A program made the position numbers and the translations under genes. DNA of 64,000 bases from Micromonospora yangpuensis (lineage in GTDB: Bacteria > Actinomycetota > Actinomycetes > Mycobacteriales > Micromonosporaceae), in assembly GCF_900091615.1 (NCBI RefSeq), contig NZ_FMIA01000002.1:5642001-5706000 (forward strand), written 5' to 3'. This document shows, in pieces, positions 24,621-33,197 of the stretch. A model generated the notes under the pieces. The model ran no database searches and was not told where the DNA came from. It saw only the letters and a program-made list of their open reading frames with translations. The stretch's first letter is position 1. Every line of letters starts with the position of its first letter.

Positions 24621-25708
24621 TGCGCGAGGAACTGGCCGGCTTCACCATCGGGGTGACCGCCGACCGGCGGCGCGACGAACTCGCCGCGCTGCTGCAACGG
24701 CGTGGGGCGCGGGTGGTGCTCGCCCCGGCGCTGCGGATCGTGCCGCTCACCGACGACACCGAGCTGCGCGAGGCGACCCGGGCCTGCCTGGACCGGCCAC
24801 CGGACATCGTGATGGCCAACACCGGCATCGGCATGCGCGGCTGGTTGGAGGCGGCCGAGGGCTGGGGCCTGGCCGAGCCGCTGCGCTCGGTGCTGACCGA
24901 CGCGTACCTGGTGGCCCGGGGTCCGAAGGCCCGCGGTGCGATCCGGGCCGCCGGCCTGCACGACCAGTGGTCGCCGGCCTCGGAGAGCTGCGACGAGGTC
25001 GTCGACCACCTGACCCGGCGGGGGGTGGCCGGGCAGGTCGTCGCGATGCAGTTGCACGGGGACCGGCAGCCGGAGTGCACCATGGCGCTGGAGGCCGCCG
25101 GCGCGACCGTCATCGAGGTGCCGGTCTACCGCTGGGCGCCGCCCACCGACCCGGCCCCACTGCACCGGCTGATCGACCTGGTCGCCGGCCGGCTCGTCGA
25201 CGCGGTCACCTTCACCTCGGCACCGGCGGCGGAGGCGCTGCTGCGGGCCGCCGGCGACCGTACCGACGCGGTGCTGGCGGCGCTGCGCGAGGACGTCCTG
25301 GCCGCCTGCGTCGGCGCGGTCACCGCCGAGCCGCTGCGCAGACACGGGGTGCCGGTCAGTGCGCCGGGCCGGGCCCGGCTCGGCGCACTGGTCCGCACCA
25401 TCGTCGACGAGCTGCCCCGGCGCACCACCACCCTGAAGGCGGCCGGGCACCTGATCACCCTGCGTGGGCACGCCGCCGTGGTCGACGGGGACCTGCGCCA
25501 GCTCGCCCCGGCACCGATGGCGGTGCTGCGGGAGCTGGCCCGCTCCCCCGGCCGGGTGCTGTCGCGTACCGCCCTGCTGCGCACCCTGCCGCGCGGCGCG
25601 GACGAGCACGCGGTGGAGATGGCGGTGGCCCGGCTGCGCGCCGGTCTGCACGCCCCCCGGGTCGTGCAGACCGTGGTCAAACGCGGCTACCGGCTGCGCG
25701 TCGACTGA
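24620..25708 (+). CDS. nnaR: uroporphyrinogen-III-synthase-like transcriptional regulator (NnaR class)
   Basis: A 362-residue protein with an N-terminal HemD-like domain (about 1-255: GFTIGVTADRRRDELAALL, ANTGIGMRGWL, VTFTSAPAAEALL) and a C-terminal winged-helix DNA-binding domain of OmpR type (about 268-362: LITLRGHAAVVDGDLRQLAP, VLRELARSPGRVLSRTALL, VVKRGYRL). This architecture in nir operons is the NnaR family, which activates nitrite/nitrate assimilation in mycobacteria and Streptomyces together with GlnR. ATG at 24620 follows GGAGGAATG. The HemD half may sense haem-pathway intermediates or act as an enzyme, possibly for NirB sirohaem; the sequence alone does not decide. It overlaps the rubrerythrin gene end convergently. 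Confidence 0.88.
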   Translation: MREELAGFTIGVTADRRRDELAALLQRRGARVVLAPALRIVPLTDDTELREATRACLDRPPDIVMANTGIGMRGWLEAAEGWGLAEPLRSVLTDAYLVARGPKARGAIRAAGLHDQWSPASESCDEVVDHLTRRGVAGQVVAMQLHGDRQPECTMALEAAGATVIEVPVYRWAPPTDPAPLHRLIDLVAGRLVDAVTFTSAPAAEALLRAAGDRTDAVLAALREDVLAACVGAVTAEPLRRHGVPVSAPGRARLGALVRTIVDELPRRTTTLKAAGHLITLRGHAAVVDGDLRQLAPAPMAVLRELARSPGRVLSRTALLRTLPRGADEHAVEMAVARLRAGLHAPRVVQTVVKRGYRLRVD

Positions 25709-26676
25709 GCCCGGTCACCGGCCGGCCGGGCGACCGGGCGCACCTGGTCCTCACCACCGCCGGGGACGACCAGCCCGACCAGGGCACGCAGGAACGCCGA
25801 GGCGTGGTCGGCCTCGTCGAAGGAGATCTCCCGGAACAGCGCCGCCGCCTCGGCGTCACCGGCCGCGGCGGCGTGCCGGGCGAACGACGGGTACATCACG
25901 GTCGCCTCGTACACCTCACCGTCGATCGAGTGCCGCAGGTTGTCGGTGTTCGTGCGGACCAGGCCGTACAGGTTGGCCGTCTCGGCGAAGTGCTCACCCA
26001 GCTCCTGGTTGGCGGTGTTGGTCCAGAGTTCGGCCAACCGGGGCACCCCGGCGGCACGGGCGTAGAGCGTGTACCTCGCGTACGCGAACGCCTCACCGCG
26101 CAGCGTCTCGTACAGGTTCTCCCGGGTCTGGCCCGAGCACTGCGGCTGCACCGCCCGGATCGGGACCGGCTCGACCACCTCGCCCGTCGGGATCTCCGCC
26201 CCGGACCCGGGGTCGGTGATCGCCTCCAGCGCGGTGCGGAACCGCCCGGCGTGCGCCGCCTCGTCCCCGGCCAGTTCGGTGAAGAGGGCCACCGCCGGCG
26301 CGCAGCCGTCCCGGCGGGCCTGCGCGGCGAAGTCCGGGTAGGAGACGGTCGCCTCGAACTCCTCGCCGGCGATCGACTCCTCCAGATTCTCGACGTCGCT
26401 GCCGACGAAGCCGATCAGCTCGGCCTCGGCGGTGAAGTGGTCGTCGAGTTCGGTCGCGGCGGTGGCCCGGAACAACGCGGCGACCTCGGGCTCCCCGGTC
26501 CGCTCCGCCTCCTGCGCGTACGCCAGGTACGAGGCGTGGGCGAACGCCTCCCCGTGCATCGCCGTCAGCGTGTTCGCCCGGGTATCCGGGCTGACGTCGG
26601 CCGCGTACGCGACCTGTGGGCCGGCGAGGACCGTCAGTCCGGCAGCCATGGCACAGACACCCTTGACCATTCGCAT
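25687..26676 (-). CDS. secreted two-domain rubrerythrin/ferritin-like protein
   Basis: The 329-residue product has a cleavable signal peptide (MRMVKGVCAM, cleavage near AYAAD) and two successive four-helix diiron domains. Domain 1 (about 35-155) has Glu43, ELDDH (76-80), EEFEAT (105-110) and DEAAH (138-142). Domain 2 (about 188-305) has Glu195, ELGEH (225-229), EVYEAT and DEADH (287-291). Both keep the full rubrerythrin-like diiron ligand set, but there is no rubredoxin Cys4 centre. ATG at 26676 follows GGAGG. Its 3' end overlaps nnaR by 22 bp in convergent orientation. A peroxide-scavenging or iron-handling role outside the membrane is plausible. Confidence 0.82.
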   Translation of the reverse strand: MRMVKGVCAMAAGLTVLAGPQVAYAADVSPDTRANTLTAMHGEAFAHASYLAYAQEAERTGEPEVAALFRATAATELDDHFTAEAELIGFVGSDVENLEESIAGEEFEATVSYPDFAAQARRDGCAPAVALFTELAGDEAAHAGRFRTALEAITDPGSGAEIPTGEVVEPVPIRAVQPQCSGQTRENLYETLRGEAFAYARYTLYARAAGVPRLAELWTNTANQELGEHFAETANLYGLVRTNTDNLRHSIDGEVYEATVMYPSFARHAAAAGDAEAAALFREISFDEADHASAFLRALVGLVVPGGGEDQVRPVARPAGDRAQSTRSR

Positions 26677-26874
26677 GGATTCCTCCAACGGTTCACGCGA
26701 TCAAACGATCACGCAGAGTCACGTAGCCGGAATCGTAAGTCTTCCCAGGTCAGCAGGGATACGGCTGGTCGACGGCCACAGCGTGCGGGCGGCGGAGCAC
26801 ACGCGGCACACGCGCCGGAAACGACAAATGGGAATTCGCGGGTCCGGTCCACGGCCGACGACCCGGGGAACGGG

Positions 26875-26910
26875 CGCAGCCCCTGCCGGCCGAGGCCGAC
26901 AGGGGCTGCG
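26875..26910 (-). terminator. terminator of the cvn operon
   Basis: CGCAGCCCCTGCCGGCC (26875-26891) pairs with GGCCGACAGGGGCTGCG (26894-26910) around a 2-base loop with one mismatch, just downstream of the CvnD stop. Confidence 0.75.
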
Positions 26911-26923
26911 GGAGTACCCGGGT

Positions 26924-27547
26924 TCAGCCGACCGGGGCGGGGAAGCCTCGGCCGTGCTCGGCCTCCAGGCGCATCATGGCGTGTTCCACCACGGTCACCA
27001 GCACCTGCTTGACCGACTCCCGGTCGCGGGCGTCGGTCCAGACCAGCGGTACGTCCGGCGAGATGGCCAGCGACTCCCGGACCTCCTCCAGCTCGTACTG
27101 CGACGCGCCGTCGAAGTGGTTGAGCGCCACCACGTACGGCAGCTTCCGGTTCTCGAAGTAGTCGAGCGGCGCGAAGGCGTCGGTGATCCGCCGGGTGTCC
27201 ACCAGGACGGCGGCACCCACCGCGCCCCGGATGATCTCGTCCCACATGAACCAGAACCGGGTCTGGCCGGGGGTACCGAACAGATAGAGGATCAGGTCCT
27301 GGGCCATGGTGATCCGGCCGAAGTCCATGGCGACCGTGGTGGTCTCCTTGCCCGGCACCTTGGACGGGTCGTCGATACCGACGCCGGCCGCGGTCATCAC
27401 CGCCTCGGTGGTCAGCGGAGTGATCTCCGAGATCGCACCGACCAGGGTCGTCTTGCCCACGCCGAAGCCACCCGCGACCACGATCTTCGCCGAGACGATT
27501 CCCCGGTTCTGGCGGGCCCCGGCGGGGTCATAGCCTGCGAAGTCCAC
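26924..27547 (-). CDS. conservon GTP-binding protein (CvnD-like, MglA-type small GTPase)
   Basis: A 207-residue P-loop GTPase. It shows KIVVAGGFGVGKTTLVGAIS (Walker A), switch region TVAMDFGRI, LFGTPGQTRFWFMWDEI (G3 DxPGQ-like), AAVLVDTRRI and a NHFD (N-K-x-D equivalent) with a late TDARDRES. These match the fourth gene of actinobacterial conservons, GTP-binding proteins coupled to a sensor kinase. It ends the cvn operon; the start lies within the end of the DUF742 gene (20-base overlap). It probably switches on recruitment by the kinase and the roadblock/DUF742 proteins. Confidence 0.93.
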   Translation of the reverse strand: MDFAGYDPAGARQNRGIVSAKIVVAGGFGVGKTTLVGAISEITPLTTEAVMTAAGVGIDDPSKVPGKETTTVAMDFGRITMAQDLILYLFGTPGQTRFWFMWDEIIRGAVGAAVLVDTRRITDAFAPLDYFENRKLPYVVALNHFDGASQYELEEVRESLAISPDVPLVWTDARDRESVKQVLVTVVEHAMMRLEAEHGRGFPAPVG

Positions 27548-27893
27548 TTAGCACCCTTCCAAGGATTTCCATTCGCTCCTCGAACCCGTCGGCGGGAGCG
27601 GCAGTGTGTAGCGTCAGCAGACCCTCGGCCACCATGTCGGCGACCAGCACCCGGGCGACGCCCAGCGGCATCCGGGTGTACGCGGCGATCTCCGCCAACG
27701 ACTGCGCCCGCCCCTCACAAACCGAGGCGATCCGGTGCTTGTCGTGTCCGGCGAACCGCGACTCGGCGACCGCGGTGGGACTTGCCGTGAGCACCGCTTC
27801 GAGCGCGATGTCCTGGCGAGGCTCGGTACGGCCACGGGTGACCGCGTACGGCCTTACCAGCGCACCCCTCGGGTCCGCGCGCCGTTGGTCCAC
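27528..27893 (-). CDS. DUF742 conservon protein (CvnC-like)
   Basis: A 121-residue member of DUF742, the third conservon protein. Segments are LVRPYAVTRGRTEP near residue 13, VLTASPTAV, CEGRAQSLAEIAAYTRMPLGVARVLVADM (winged-helix-like) and EGLLTLH. GTG at 27893 has GGAGG about ten bases upstream. DUF742 proteins bridge between roadblock and GTPase in conservons and carry a DNA-binding-like fold. It overlaps the GTPase start. Confidence 0.92.
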   Translation of the reverse strand: MDQRRADPRGALVRPYAVTRGRTEPRQDIALEAVLTASPTAVAESRFAGHDKHRIASVCEGRAQSLAEIAAYTRMPLGVARVLVADMVAEGLLTLHTAAPADGFEERMEILGRVLSGLRRL

Positions 27894-27989
27894 TCCGCGA
27901 TCACCTCCTCTCGTCCGACACCGGATGGTGCCGGTTCACCTACGCGTGGGCGGGGGCACCCGTGCCGCCGGGTGCCCCGGCCCACCGCC

Positions 27990-28397
27990 TCATGATCGAA
28001 CAGCATCCCGGGGCAGCGGCACCAGTGCCGCACCGACCCGTTCCACAAGCAGTGCCATTTCGTAGCCCACCTGACCGACGTCGCAACTGCGCGCGGCGAG
28101 CACGGCCATCGACGAGCCGTCACTGATCGACATCAGGAACAGGTATCCACTGTCCATCTCGATCACGGTCTGCAGCACCCCGCCGGCGCTGAACATCCGC
28201 GCGGCCCCCTCGGTCAGGCTGACCACGCCGGAGGTGATCGCCGCGAGCTGGTCCGCCCGGTCGCCCGGCAGGTCCCGCGAGGAGGCGAGCAGCAGCCCGT
28301 CCGCCGACACCGCCACCACGTGGGCGATACCCGCCACGCTGTCGGCGAAGTTGGTCAGGAGCCAACCCATGTCCTGCATAGCCGCTGGCCTGTTCAT
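27990..28397 (-). CDS. roadblock/LC7 domain protein (CvnB-like)
   Basis: A 135-residue roadblock/LC7 protein: MGWLLTNFADSVAGIAHVVAVSADGLLLASS, then AITSGVVSLTEGAARMF, VIEMDSGYLFLMSISDGSSMAVLA. This MglB-like fold is a GTPase-activating or scaffolding partner of the downstream GTPase. ATG at 28397 overlaps the kinase stop by four bases, indicating translational coupling. Confidence 0.94.
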   Translation of the reverse strand: MNRPAAMQDMGWLLTNFADSVAGIAHVVAVSADGLLLASSRDLPGDRADQLAAITSGVVSLTEGAARMFSAGGVLQTVIEMDSGYLFLMSISDGSSMAVLAARSCDVGQVGYEMALLVERVGAALVPLPRDAVRS

Positions 28398-31300
28398 CGG
28401 CTCGTCTCCTTGGTCGAGGTGCTGTCCTGGTCGGCCCCGGCGGTACGTCCACGTTGGACGCCCCGATGGTAGGCGGAGAGCAGACCGCGTACTTCGTCCG
28501 GCGTACGCCGGCTCCGGTCCCGCCCGCTCTTGGGCTCGATCCCACCGGGAACGAGCTGGGCCTGCGGTACCCGCTTCGGCAGACCGGACCGGGTGGTTCC
28601 GGAGGGGGCCGGCTCGGCCGCCCGGCTGGCCCGGGACCAGCCGTCGTCGGCCGCGGTCCGCCAGGCCTCCGGCTCGATCGGTGCCGCCGCGGGCGGGGCC
28701 GGCGGCGGCGTGGCCGCAGCCGGTACGACGGGGGGCGCCGACACCGGAGGGGCCGTTGCCGCCGGGGGCGGCGTGTACGTCGGCGGTGCGCTCTGCGCCG
28801 GCGGCGTCTCGACCGCGCCCGGGGTCCGGGTCGGCAACGGCGGCCGGACCGGGGCGGCCGGGGCGGGGGTGGCGGCCGGTCGGGCACCGGCGCCCGGCGG
28901 CTGGTCGAAGCGGGGTCGGGTGAAGATGGCCGTCTCGTCGTTGCCGTGGGAACGGAACCAGACCGCCTCCATCTCCCGGAAGATCGGTGCCTCGGCGGGC
29001 TGGTCCCGCCGGCCGATGACCGGTGCGGCGGGCATCGCGTTGGACACCGGCGCGGCCGGGGCCGGCGGCGCGGCCGGCAACCCGGCGGTCGGACCCAGCG
29101 GCAACGCCGGCGCGGCGGGCCGGGGCGGCTCACCGGTCGAGCCGCGCCGGGGCAGCGGATCGATCGTGGGGTACGCGACCGTCGGCGAACCCACCGACAC
29201 CCCGTTGGTGCCGGGGAACGCCGGCTCGGCGGGGGCGGACCGCGTCGGCTCCGGTGCGACCGGCGGGGTCGTCAGCGACCGGCCAGCGGCCTGCACCGGC
29301 GGTGCCGAGTCGCGCGCCTGGGTAGGCGTCTGCCAGGTAGGCGTGGGGGTGCTGGTCCGCCACTGGTCGGGCAGGGTGGCCGCCGAGGTCCGACCGGCAC
29401 CGGCGAGCGAGTCGCCGAGGCTCACCGGGTTCAGCGGGCTCTGCTCGATCATCGGCTGGCGTGGCCGGCCGCCTACCTGGTCGCGGCCCCGGACGTTGGG
29501 CAGCACCACGGTCGCCGCCGGCAGCGTCACCTGGGCCACCGTGCCGCCCTCGACGTTGCGCCGCAGCTCGACCCGGATGGCGTACCGCGAGGCGAGCCGG
29601 CTCACCACGGCCAGACCCATCAGCCGGAACGCGGCGACATCCACCGTGGGCGGCGCGGCCAGCCGCTTGTTGAGCGAGTCCAGCTGGTCGTCGCTGAGGC
29701 CGAGCCCCCGGTCCTCGATCTGGATCAGGACGTAGTCGCGGATCCGGCGACCGTCGGCCACCACCGTGGTGTTCGGCGCGGAGAACCGGGTGGCGTTGTC
29801 GAGCAGCTCGGCCACGAGCCGCACCACGTCGTTCACCGCGTGCGCGGCGACCGAGACGTCGGTGTCGACGGTGCCGAACTCGATCCGGTTGTACTGCTCC
29901 ACCTCGGACTGGGCGGCGCGCAGCACGTCGACCAGGAGCGCGTCGTCGCGACGCGGCACGGCGGAGTCGGCACCGGCCAGCACCAGCAGGTTCTCGTCGT
30001 TGCGGCGCATCCGGGTGGCCAGGTGGTCCAGCTCGAAGAGCCGGGCCAACCGCTTCGGGTCCTCCTCGGAACGCTCGATGGCGTCCAGCTCACCGATCAT
30101 CCGGTCGACCAGGGTCTGCGAGCGCCGGGCCAGGTTGAGGAACATCGCCGAGACGCTGGTCCGCAGCGCGGCCTGCTCGGCCGCGACCCGGACCGCCTCC
30201 TGGTGCACCACGTTGAAGGCCAGCGCGACCTGCCCGACCTCGTCGCGGTTGTTCAGCTTGATCGGGTCCCGGACCTGCCGGACGATCTCCTCCACACCGC
30301 CGTCGCCCACGTTGTTGATGTTCTGCAGCCGGGCGACCGCCTCCGGCAGGTCGTGGTTGGCCACCGAGAGGGCGCCCTCGCGCAGCCGGCGCAGCGACTG
30401 GTTGAGCGAGCGGGCGAGCACCACGGCCAGGCTGACGGCGATGATCAGCGTGAGCAGCACCAGCACCGACTCGACGATGGCCTGCCGGATCACGTCCGAG
30501 CGGACCTGTGCGGCGTCGGCGAGGAGGTCTTCCTGCAGCCGTACCTCGGCCCAGCGCATCAGGTCGTTGACGGCGCCGACGGCGTTGGCCGCGTCGGCGG
30601 CCGAGACCAGCGGGCGCTGCCCGACCGAGCGGCTGATGTCGGAGGCGACCCCGTCGGCGAGCACCACCGCGTCACCGGAGACCGAGCTCTCCACCAGGGC
30701 GCGCTGGGCGGGGTCGGCGGCGAGCGAGAAGGCGAGCAGGGCTTCCTGCTGGCCGGTGAGGGTGGCGACGAAGGAGGAGAACTGCTCCTCGTCCAGGCGA
30801 CCGCCGACCAACGCGGTGAACGCGACCGACTCCTCCTCGGCGACGGCGCCCTTGGCCCGGCTGAAGGCGGCCACCGCGCGACGGCTGTCCGCGAGCCGCT
30901 CCTCGCCGGGCAGCTGGGCCAGCGTCTCACCGTACGAGACCAGGTCGGCGTAGATCACGCCGTAGCGCAGTGCCGCCGCGGCCACCGGCAGCTGCCGCTG
31001 GGCCAGCACCTCCTGCCGGGTGCTGCTCAGCGTGTCCAGGTGACTGTCGATGGTGTCGAGCCGGTCGCGCACCGCATCCGGTACGTCGCCGATCCGGCTC
31101 CGCTCGTCGCGGTACTCGGTGATCCGCTGGTCGGTACGGCGTACCCGCAGGTTGTACTCGTCGGGCGACTGGCCCGGCCGGGCCAGGAACGCCGAGGCCG
31201 CCATCCGCTCCCGGTGCATGTCCTGGGCCAGGGCCGAGACGTCGACGGAGAGCGCGGTGAGCGACTCGATGCGGTTGGCCTCGACGGCGCCCTCGCCGGT

Positions 31301-31468
31301 CGAGATGAGCCGGATGGTGGCCAGTGCGATCACCGCGGCCACCGGAACGACCAGGATCAGTGCCAGCTTCGACCGGATCCGGGCGTCCCGTAGCCGGGGT
31401 AGCCGACTCCGCAACCCGCCCTTGCTGGCCTCGCCGCTCTCGGGCAGGGTCGTAGGTCCGGTGCTCAC
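28394..31468 (-). CDS. nitrate/nitrite-type sensor histidine kinase-like protein of a conservon (CvnA-like)
   Basis: A 1024-residue membrane protein. A first membrane segment (about 33-55, LALILVVPVAAVIALATI) precedes an extracytoplasmic NIT-type sensing domain (about 56-325). A second segment (about 331-355) and HAMP follow, then a helical DHp-like part with ELDHLATRMRRN and an HATPase domain (about 550-655) with ELLDNATRFS and IQIEDRGLGLS. A long Pro/Ala-rich cytoplasmic tail (about 660-1024) ends RSRRTPDEVRGLLSAYHRGV. GTG at 31468 follows GGAGG. It heads the four-gene cvn operon. The ligand is unknown; the divergent binding lipoprotein is a candidate partner. Confidence 0.92.
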   Translation of the reverse strand: MSTGPTTLPESGEASKGGLRSRLPRLRDARIRSKLALILVVPVAAVIALATIRLISTGEGAVEANRIESLTALSVDVSALAQDMHRERMAASAFLARPGQSPDEYNLRVRRTDQRITEYRDERSRIGDVPDAVRDRLDTIDSHLDTLSSTRQEVLAQRQLPVAAAALRYGVIYADLVSYGETLAQLPGEERLADSRRAVAAFSRAKGAVAEEESVAFTALVGGRLDEEQFSSFVATLTGQQEALLAFSLAADPAQRALVESSVSGDAVVLADGVASDISRSVGQRPLVSAADAANAVGAVNDLMRWAEVRLQEDLLADAAQVRSDVIRQAIVESVLVLLTLIIAVSLAVVLARSLNQSLRRLREGALSVANHDLPEAVARLQNINNVGDGGVEEIVRQVRDPIKLNNRDEVGQVALAFNVVHQEAVRVAAEQAALRTSVSAMFLNLARRSQTLVDRMIGELDAIERSEEDPKRLARLFELDHLATRMRRNDENLLVLAGADSAVPRRDDALLVDVLRAAQSEVEQYNRIEFGTVDTDVSVAAHAVNDVVRLVAELLDNATRFSAPNTTVVADGRRIRDYVLIQIEDRGLGLSDDQLDSLNKRLAAPPTVDVAAFRLMGLAVVSRLASRYAIRVELRRNVEGGTVAQVTLPAATVVLPNVRGRDQVGGRPRQPMIEQSPLNPVSLGDSLAGAGRTSAATLPDQWRTSTPTPTWQTPTQARDSAPPVQAAGRSLTTPPVAPEPTRSAPAEPAFPGTNGVSVGSPTVAYPTIDPLPRRGSTGEPPRPAAPALPLGPTAGLPAAPPAPAAPVSNAMPAAPVIGRRDQPAEAPIFREMEAVWFRSHGNDETAIFTRPRFDQPPGAGARPAATPAPAAPVRPPLPTRTPGAVETPPAQSAPPTYTPPPAATAPPVSAPPVVPAAATPPPAPPAAAPIEPEAWRTAADDGWSRASRAAEPAPSGTTRSGLPKRVPQAQLVPGGIEPKSGRDRSRRTPDEVRGLLSAYHRGVQRGRTAGADQDSTSTKETSR

Positions 31469-31603
31469 GACATCGCCTCCGTCGTTTCTTCCACGCCTGA
31501 CCCGCCGACCCGTGCCTGGTGCAGCGGACAGCGCCGCGCGCGGCACGGCCGCGATTTCATCAGAGAAGATCCGGTTTGGAAAGCCGGGATGAGAGACAGG
31601 AGG

Positions 31604-31620
31604 GTCGGGCACGACCCGAC
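31604..31620. promoter_or_regulatory. inverted repeat GTCGGG-n5-CCCGAC
   Basis: Perfect 6-bp arms (31604-31609 and 31615-31620) about 140 bp upstream of the kinase start. It is a possible operator or hairpin. Confidence 0.3.
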
Positions 31621-31707
31621 GTACGCACCGATCACCTGATACCGCCAATTCTCTACCGCCCCTGAGCAGGGCATATGATCCAGAGTGGTCGGATGAATCT
31701 GCAAAGT

Positions 31708-31725
31708 GAGCGTTTGTGAACGCTC
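31708..31725. promoter_or_regulatory. inverted repeat GAGCGTT-n4-AACGCTC
   Basis: Perfect 7-bp arms with a 4-base spacer, midway between the two divergent genes, as a dimeric repressor site would be. Confidence 0.4.
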
Positions 31726-31917
31726 GATTACCCCAGTATGTGGGACGGTCATCCCGAAACGCCGCCTGGTACCCGCGCTTGACCACAGGGCCCGGCATTG
31801 GCAAGGTTTTGCAGGCTTCGCGCACACCGTACGGCACATGATCCCCGATCCTCCACCGAGGACGGCAGAACCGGCGGTGACCGGGCCTCGGCCCGCGCCG
31901 CACCCTGGAGGACTGAG

Positions 31918-33102
31918 TTGAGCCCCATCCGCTCCGCGACCATCGCGGCGCTCGCATCGGCCGTCCTGGCCACCACGCTCACCGGCTGCCAGTTCGGCGC
32001 CGCGGAGCAGGACACTTCTCCGATCGTCATCGCCGCGGACCTGGAGATCTCCGGTGCCGCCGCCCCGGTCGGCAAGGCGTACCAGCGCGCCCTGGAGCTG
32101 AAGGTCGAGCAGCTCAACGCCTCTGGCGCGCTGGGCGGCCGGCAGATCGACCTGCGGGTGAAGGACAACCGCTCCGATGCCGCCGAGTCGCTGCGCAACA
32201 TCACCGACTTCAGCAAGGACGGCAAGGTCAGCGCCATCATCATGGGCGGCTGCAACGAGTGCGCGGTCGGCGCGGTCCGGGCCGTCGGCGACGGCCGGAT
32301 CCCCACCATCGCCCTCGCCGCGTCCAGCGAGGTCACCAACCCGGTGGCCGAACGCCGGTACATGTTCAAGCTGGCGCCGAACGCGGCGGACAGCGCCGCC
32401 GTGCTCGTCGACGAGCTGGGTAGGTCGGGCATCCGCCGGGTGGCGCTGCTGCACAGCGACGACAACTACGGCCGGGAGGGGCTGACCGCGCTCCGCAGCG
32501 AACTCGACAAGGCCGACATCCGGTTGGTACGGCGGTCCGCGGTGCCGACCACCGCGACCGACCTGAACGAGCCGGTCCGGCAGCTGACCTTCGGCAACAT
32601 CGACGCCCTGGTCGTCTGGACCACGCCCGAGCAGGCGACGCTGGTCACCAACAGCGCCCAGCAGGCCGAGTTCCAGGGCAACCTCTACTTCGACGTGGTG
32701 GCCGGTGGCGACCTCTTCCTCGGCACCTCGACGCAGGCCAGCGCCCGGTCCACGCTGGTCTTCAGCCAGACGATGGCGATCGACGACGTGATCGCCACCA
32801 CCCCGGCCAAGGCCGCCCGTCGGCAGTGGTTCCAGGACTACACGGCCCGGTTCGGCGGATACCACGGCTTCTCCTCGTTCGCCGCCGACGCGGTGCAGCT
32901 CATCGTGAACGCCGAGCTGCGGCGACCGGCCGGGACGCCCGGCCGGGTGGACCGGGACGGCATCCGCGACGTGCTGGAGACCTCGCAGCTGGACGGGCTC
33001 TCCGGCCCGATCCGGATGACGCCTGACAACCACTCCGGGCTGATGCCCCAGGCCCTCACCACGCTGGTCGCCCGGGGCGGCCGCTGGCGACTGGCCGGCT
33101 GA
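31918..33102 (+). CDS. branched-chain-amino-acid-type ABC substrate-binding lipoprotein
   Basis: A 394-residue type I periplasmic-binding protein (Peripla_BP_6, LivJ-like). The signal peptide ends in the lipobox LTGC (Cys about 25), so it is membrane-tethered. PIVIAADLEISGAAAPVGKAY starts the fold, followed by ALGGRQIDLRVKDNRSD, AIIMGGCNECAVG and VALLHSDDNYGREG. TTG at 31918 is chosen for its GGAGGACTGAG ribosome-binding site. No permease or ATPase genes adjoin it, and it is divergent from the CvnA kinase, so it may feed a ligand to that sensor rather than to a transporter. The ligand is unknown. Confidence 0.85.
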   Translation: MSPIRSATIAALASAVLATTLTGCQFGAAEQDTSPIVIAADLEISGAAAPVGKAYQRALELKVEQLNASGALGGRQIDLRVKDNRSDAAESLRNITDFSKDGKVSAIIMGGCNECAVGAVRAVGDGRIPTIALAASSEVTNPVAERRYMFKLAPNAADSAAVLVDELGRSGIRRVALLHSDDNYGREGLTALRSELDKADIRLVRRSAVPTTATDLNEPVRQLTFGNIDALVVWTTPEQATLVTNSAQQAEFQGNLYFDVVAGGDLFLGTSTQASARSTLVFSQTMAIDDVIATTPAKAARRQWFQDYTARFGGYHGFSSFAADAVQLIVNAELRRPAGTPGRVDRDGIRDVLETSQLDGLSGPIRMTPDNHSGLMPQALTTLVARGGRWRLAG

Positions 33103-33122
33103 CCCGGACGCCGTACGGCACC

Positions 33123-33160
33123 CGGCTGGCCGGCCTCCGTCCGCGGAGGCCGGCCAGCCG
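33123..33160. terminator. bidirectional terminator
   Basis: CGGCTGGCCGGCCTCCG (33123-33139) and CGGAGGCCGGCCAGCCG (33144-33160) pair perfectly over 17 bp with a 4-base loop, between converging genes. Confidence 0.85.
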
Positions 33161-33197
33161 TAGGGTTCTCACCTGGCACCGGTGGACGGCCGCCCGG

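Larger units (their letters stand above)
31469..31917. other. divergent control region between cvn operon and binding protein
   Basis: This 449-bp region without a gene is less G+C-rich than the coding regions. It contains two perfect inverted repeats annotated separately (31604-31620 and 31708-31725), AT-richer stretches near 31640-31740, and the TTG start's GGAGG. No promoter hexamer pair stands out clearly. Confidence 0.6.

Noticed and set aside
26709..27245. Extra frame opposite the cvnD end
   Set aside because: It has no domain and overlaps a good GTPase and its terminator; it is a shadow.
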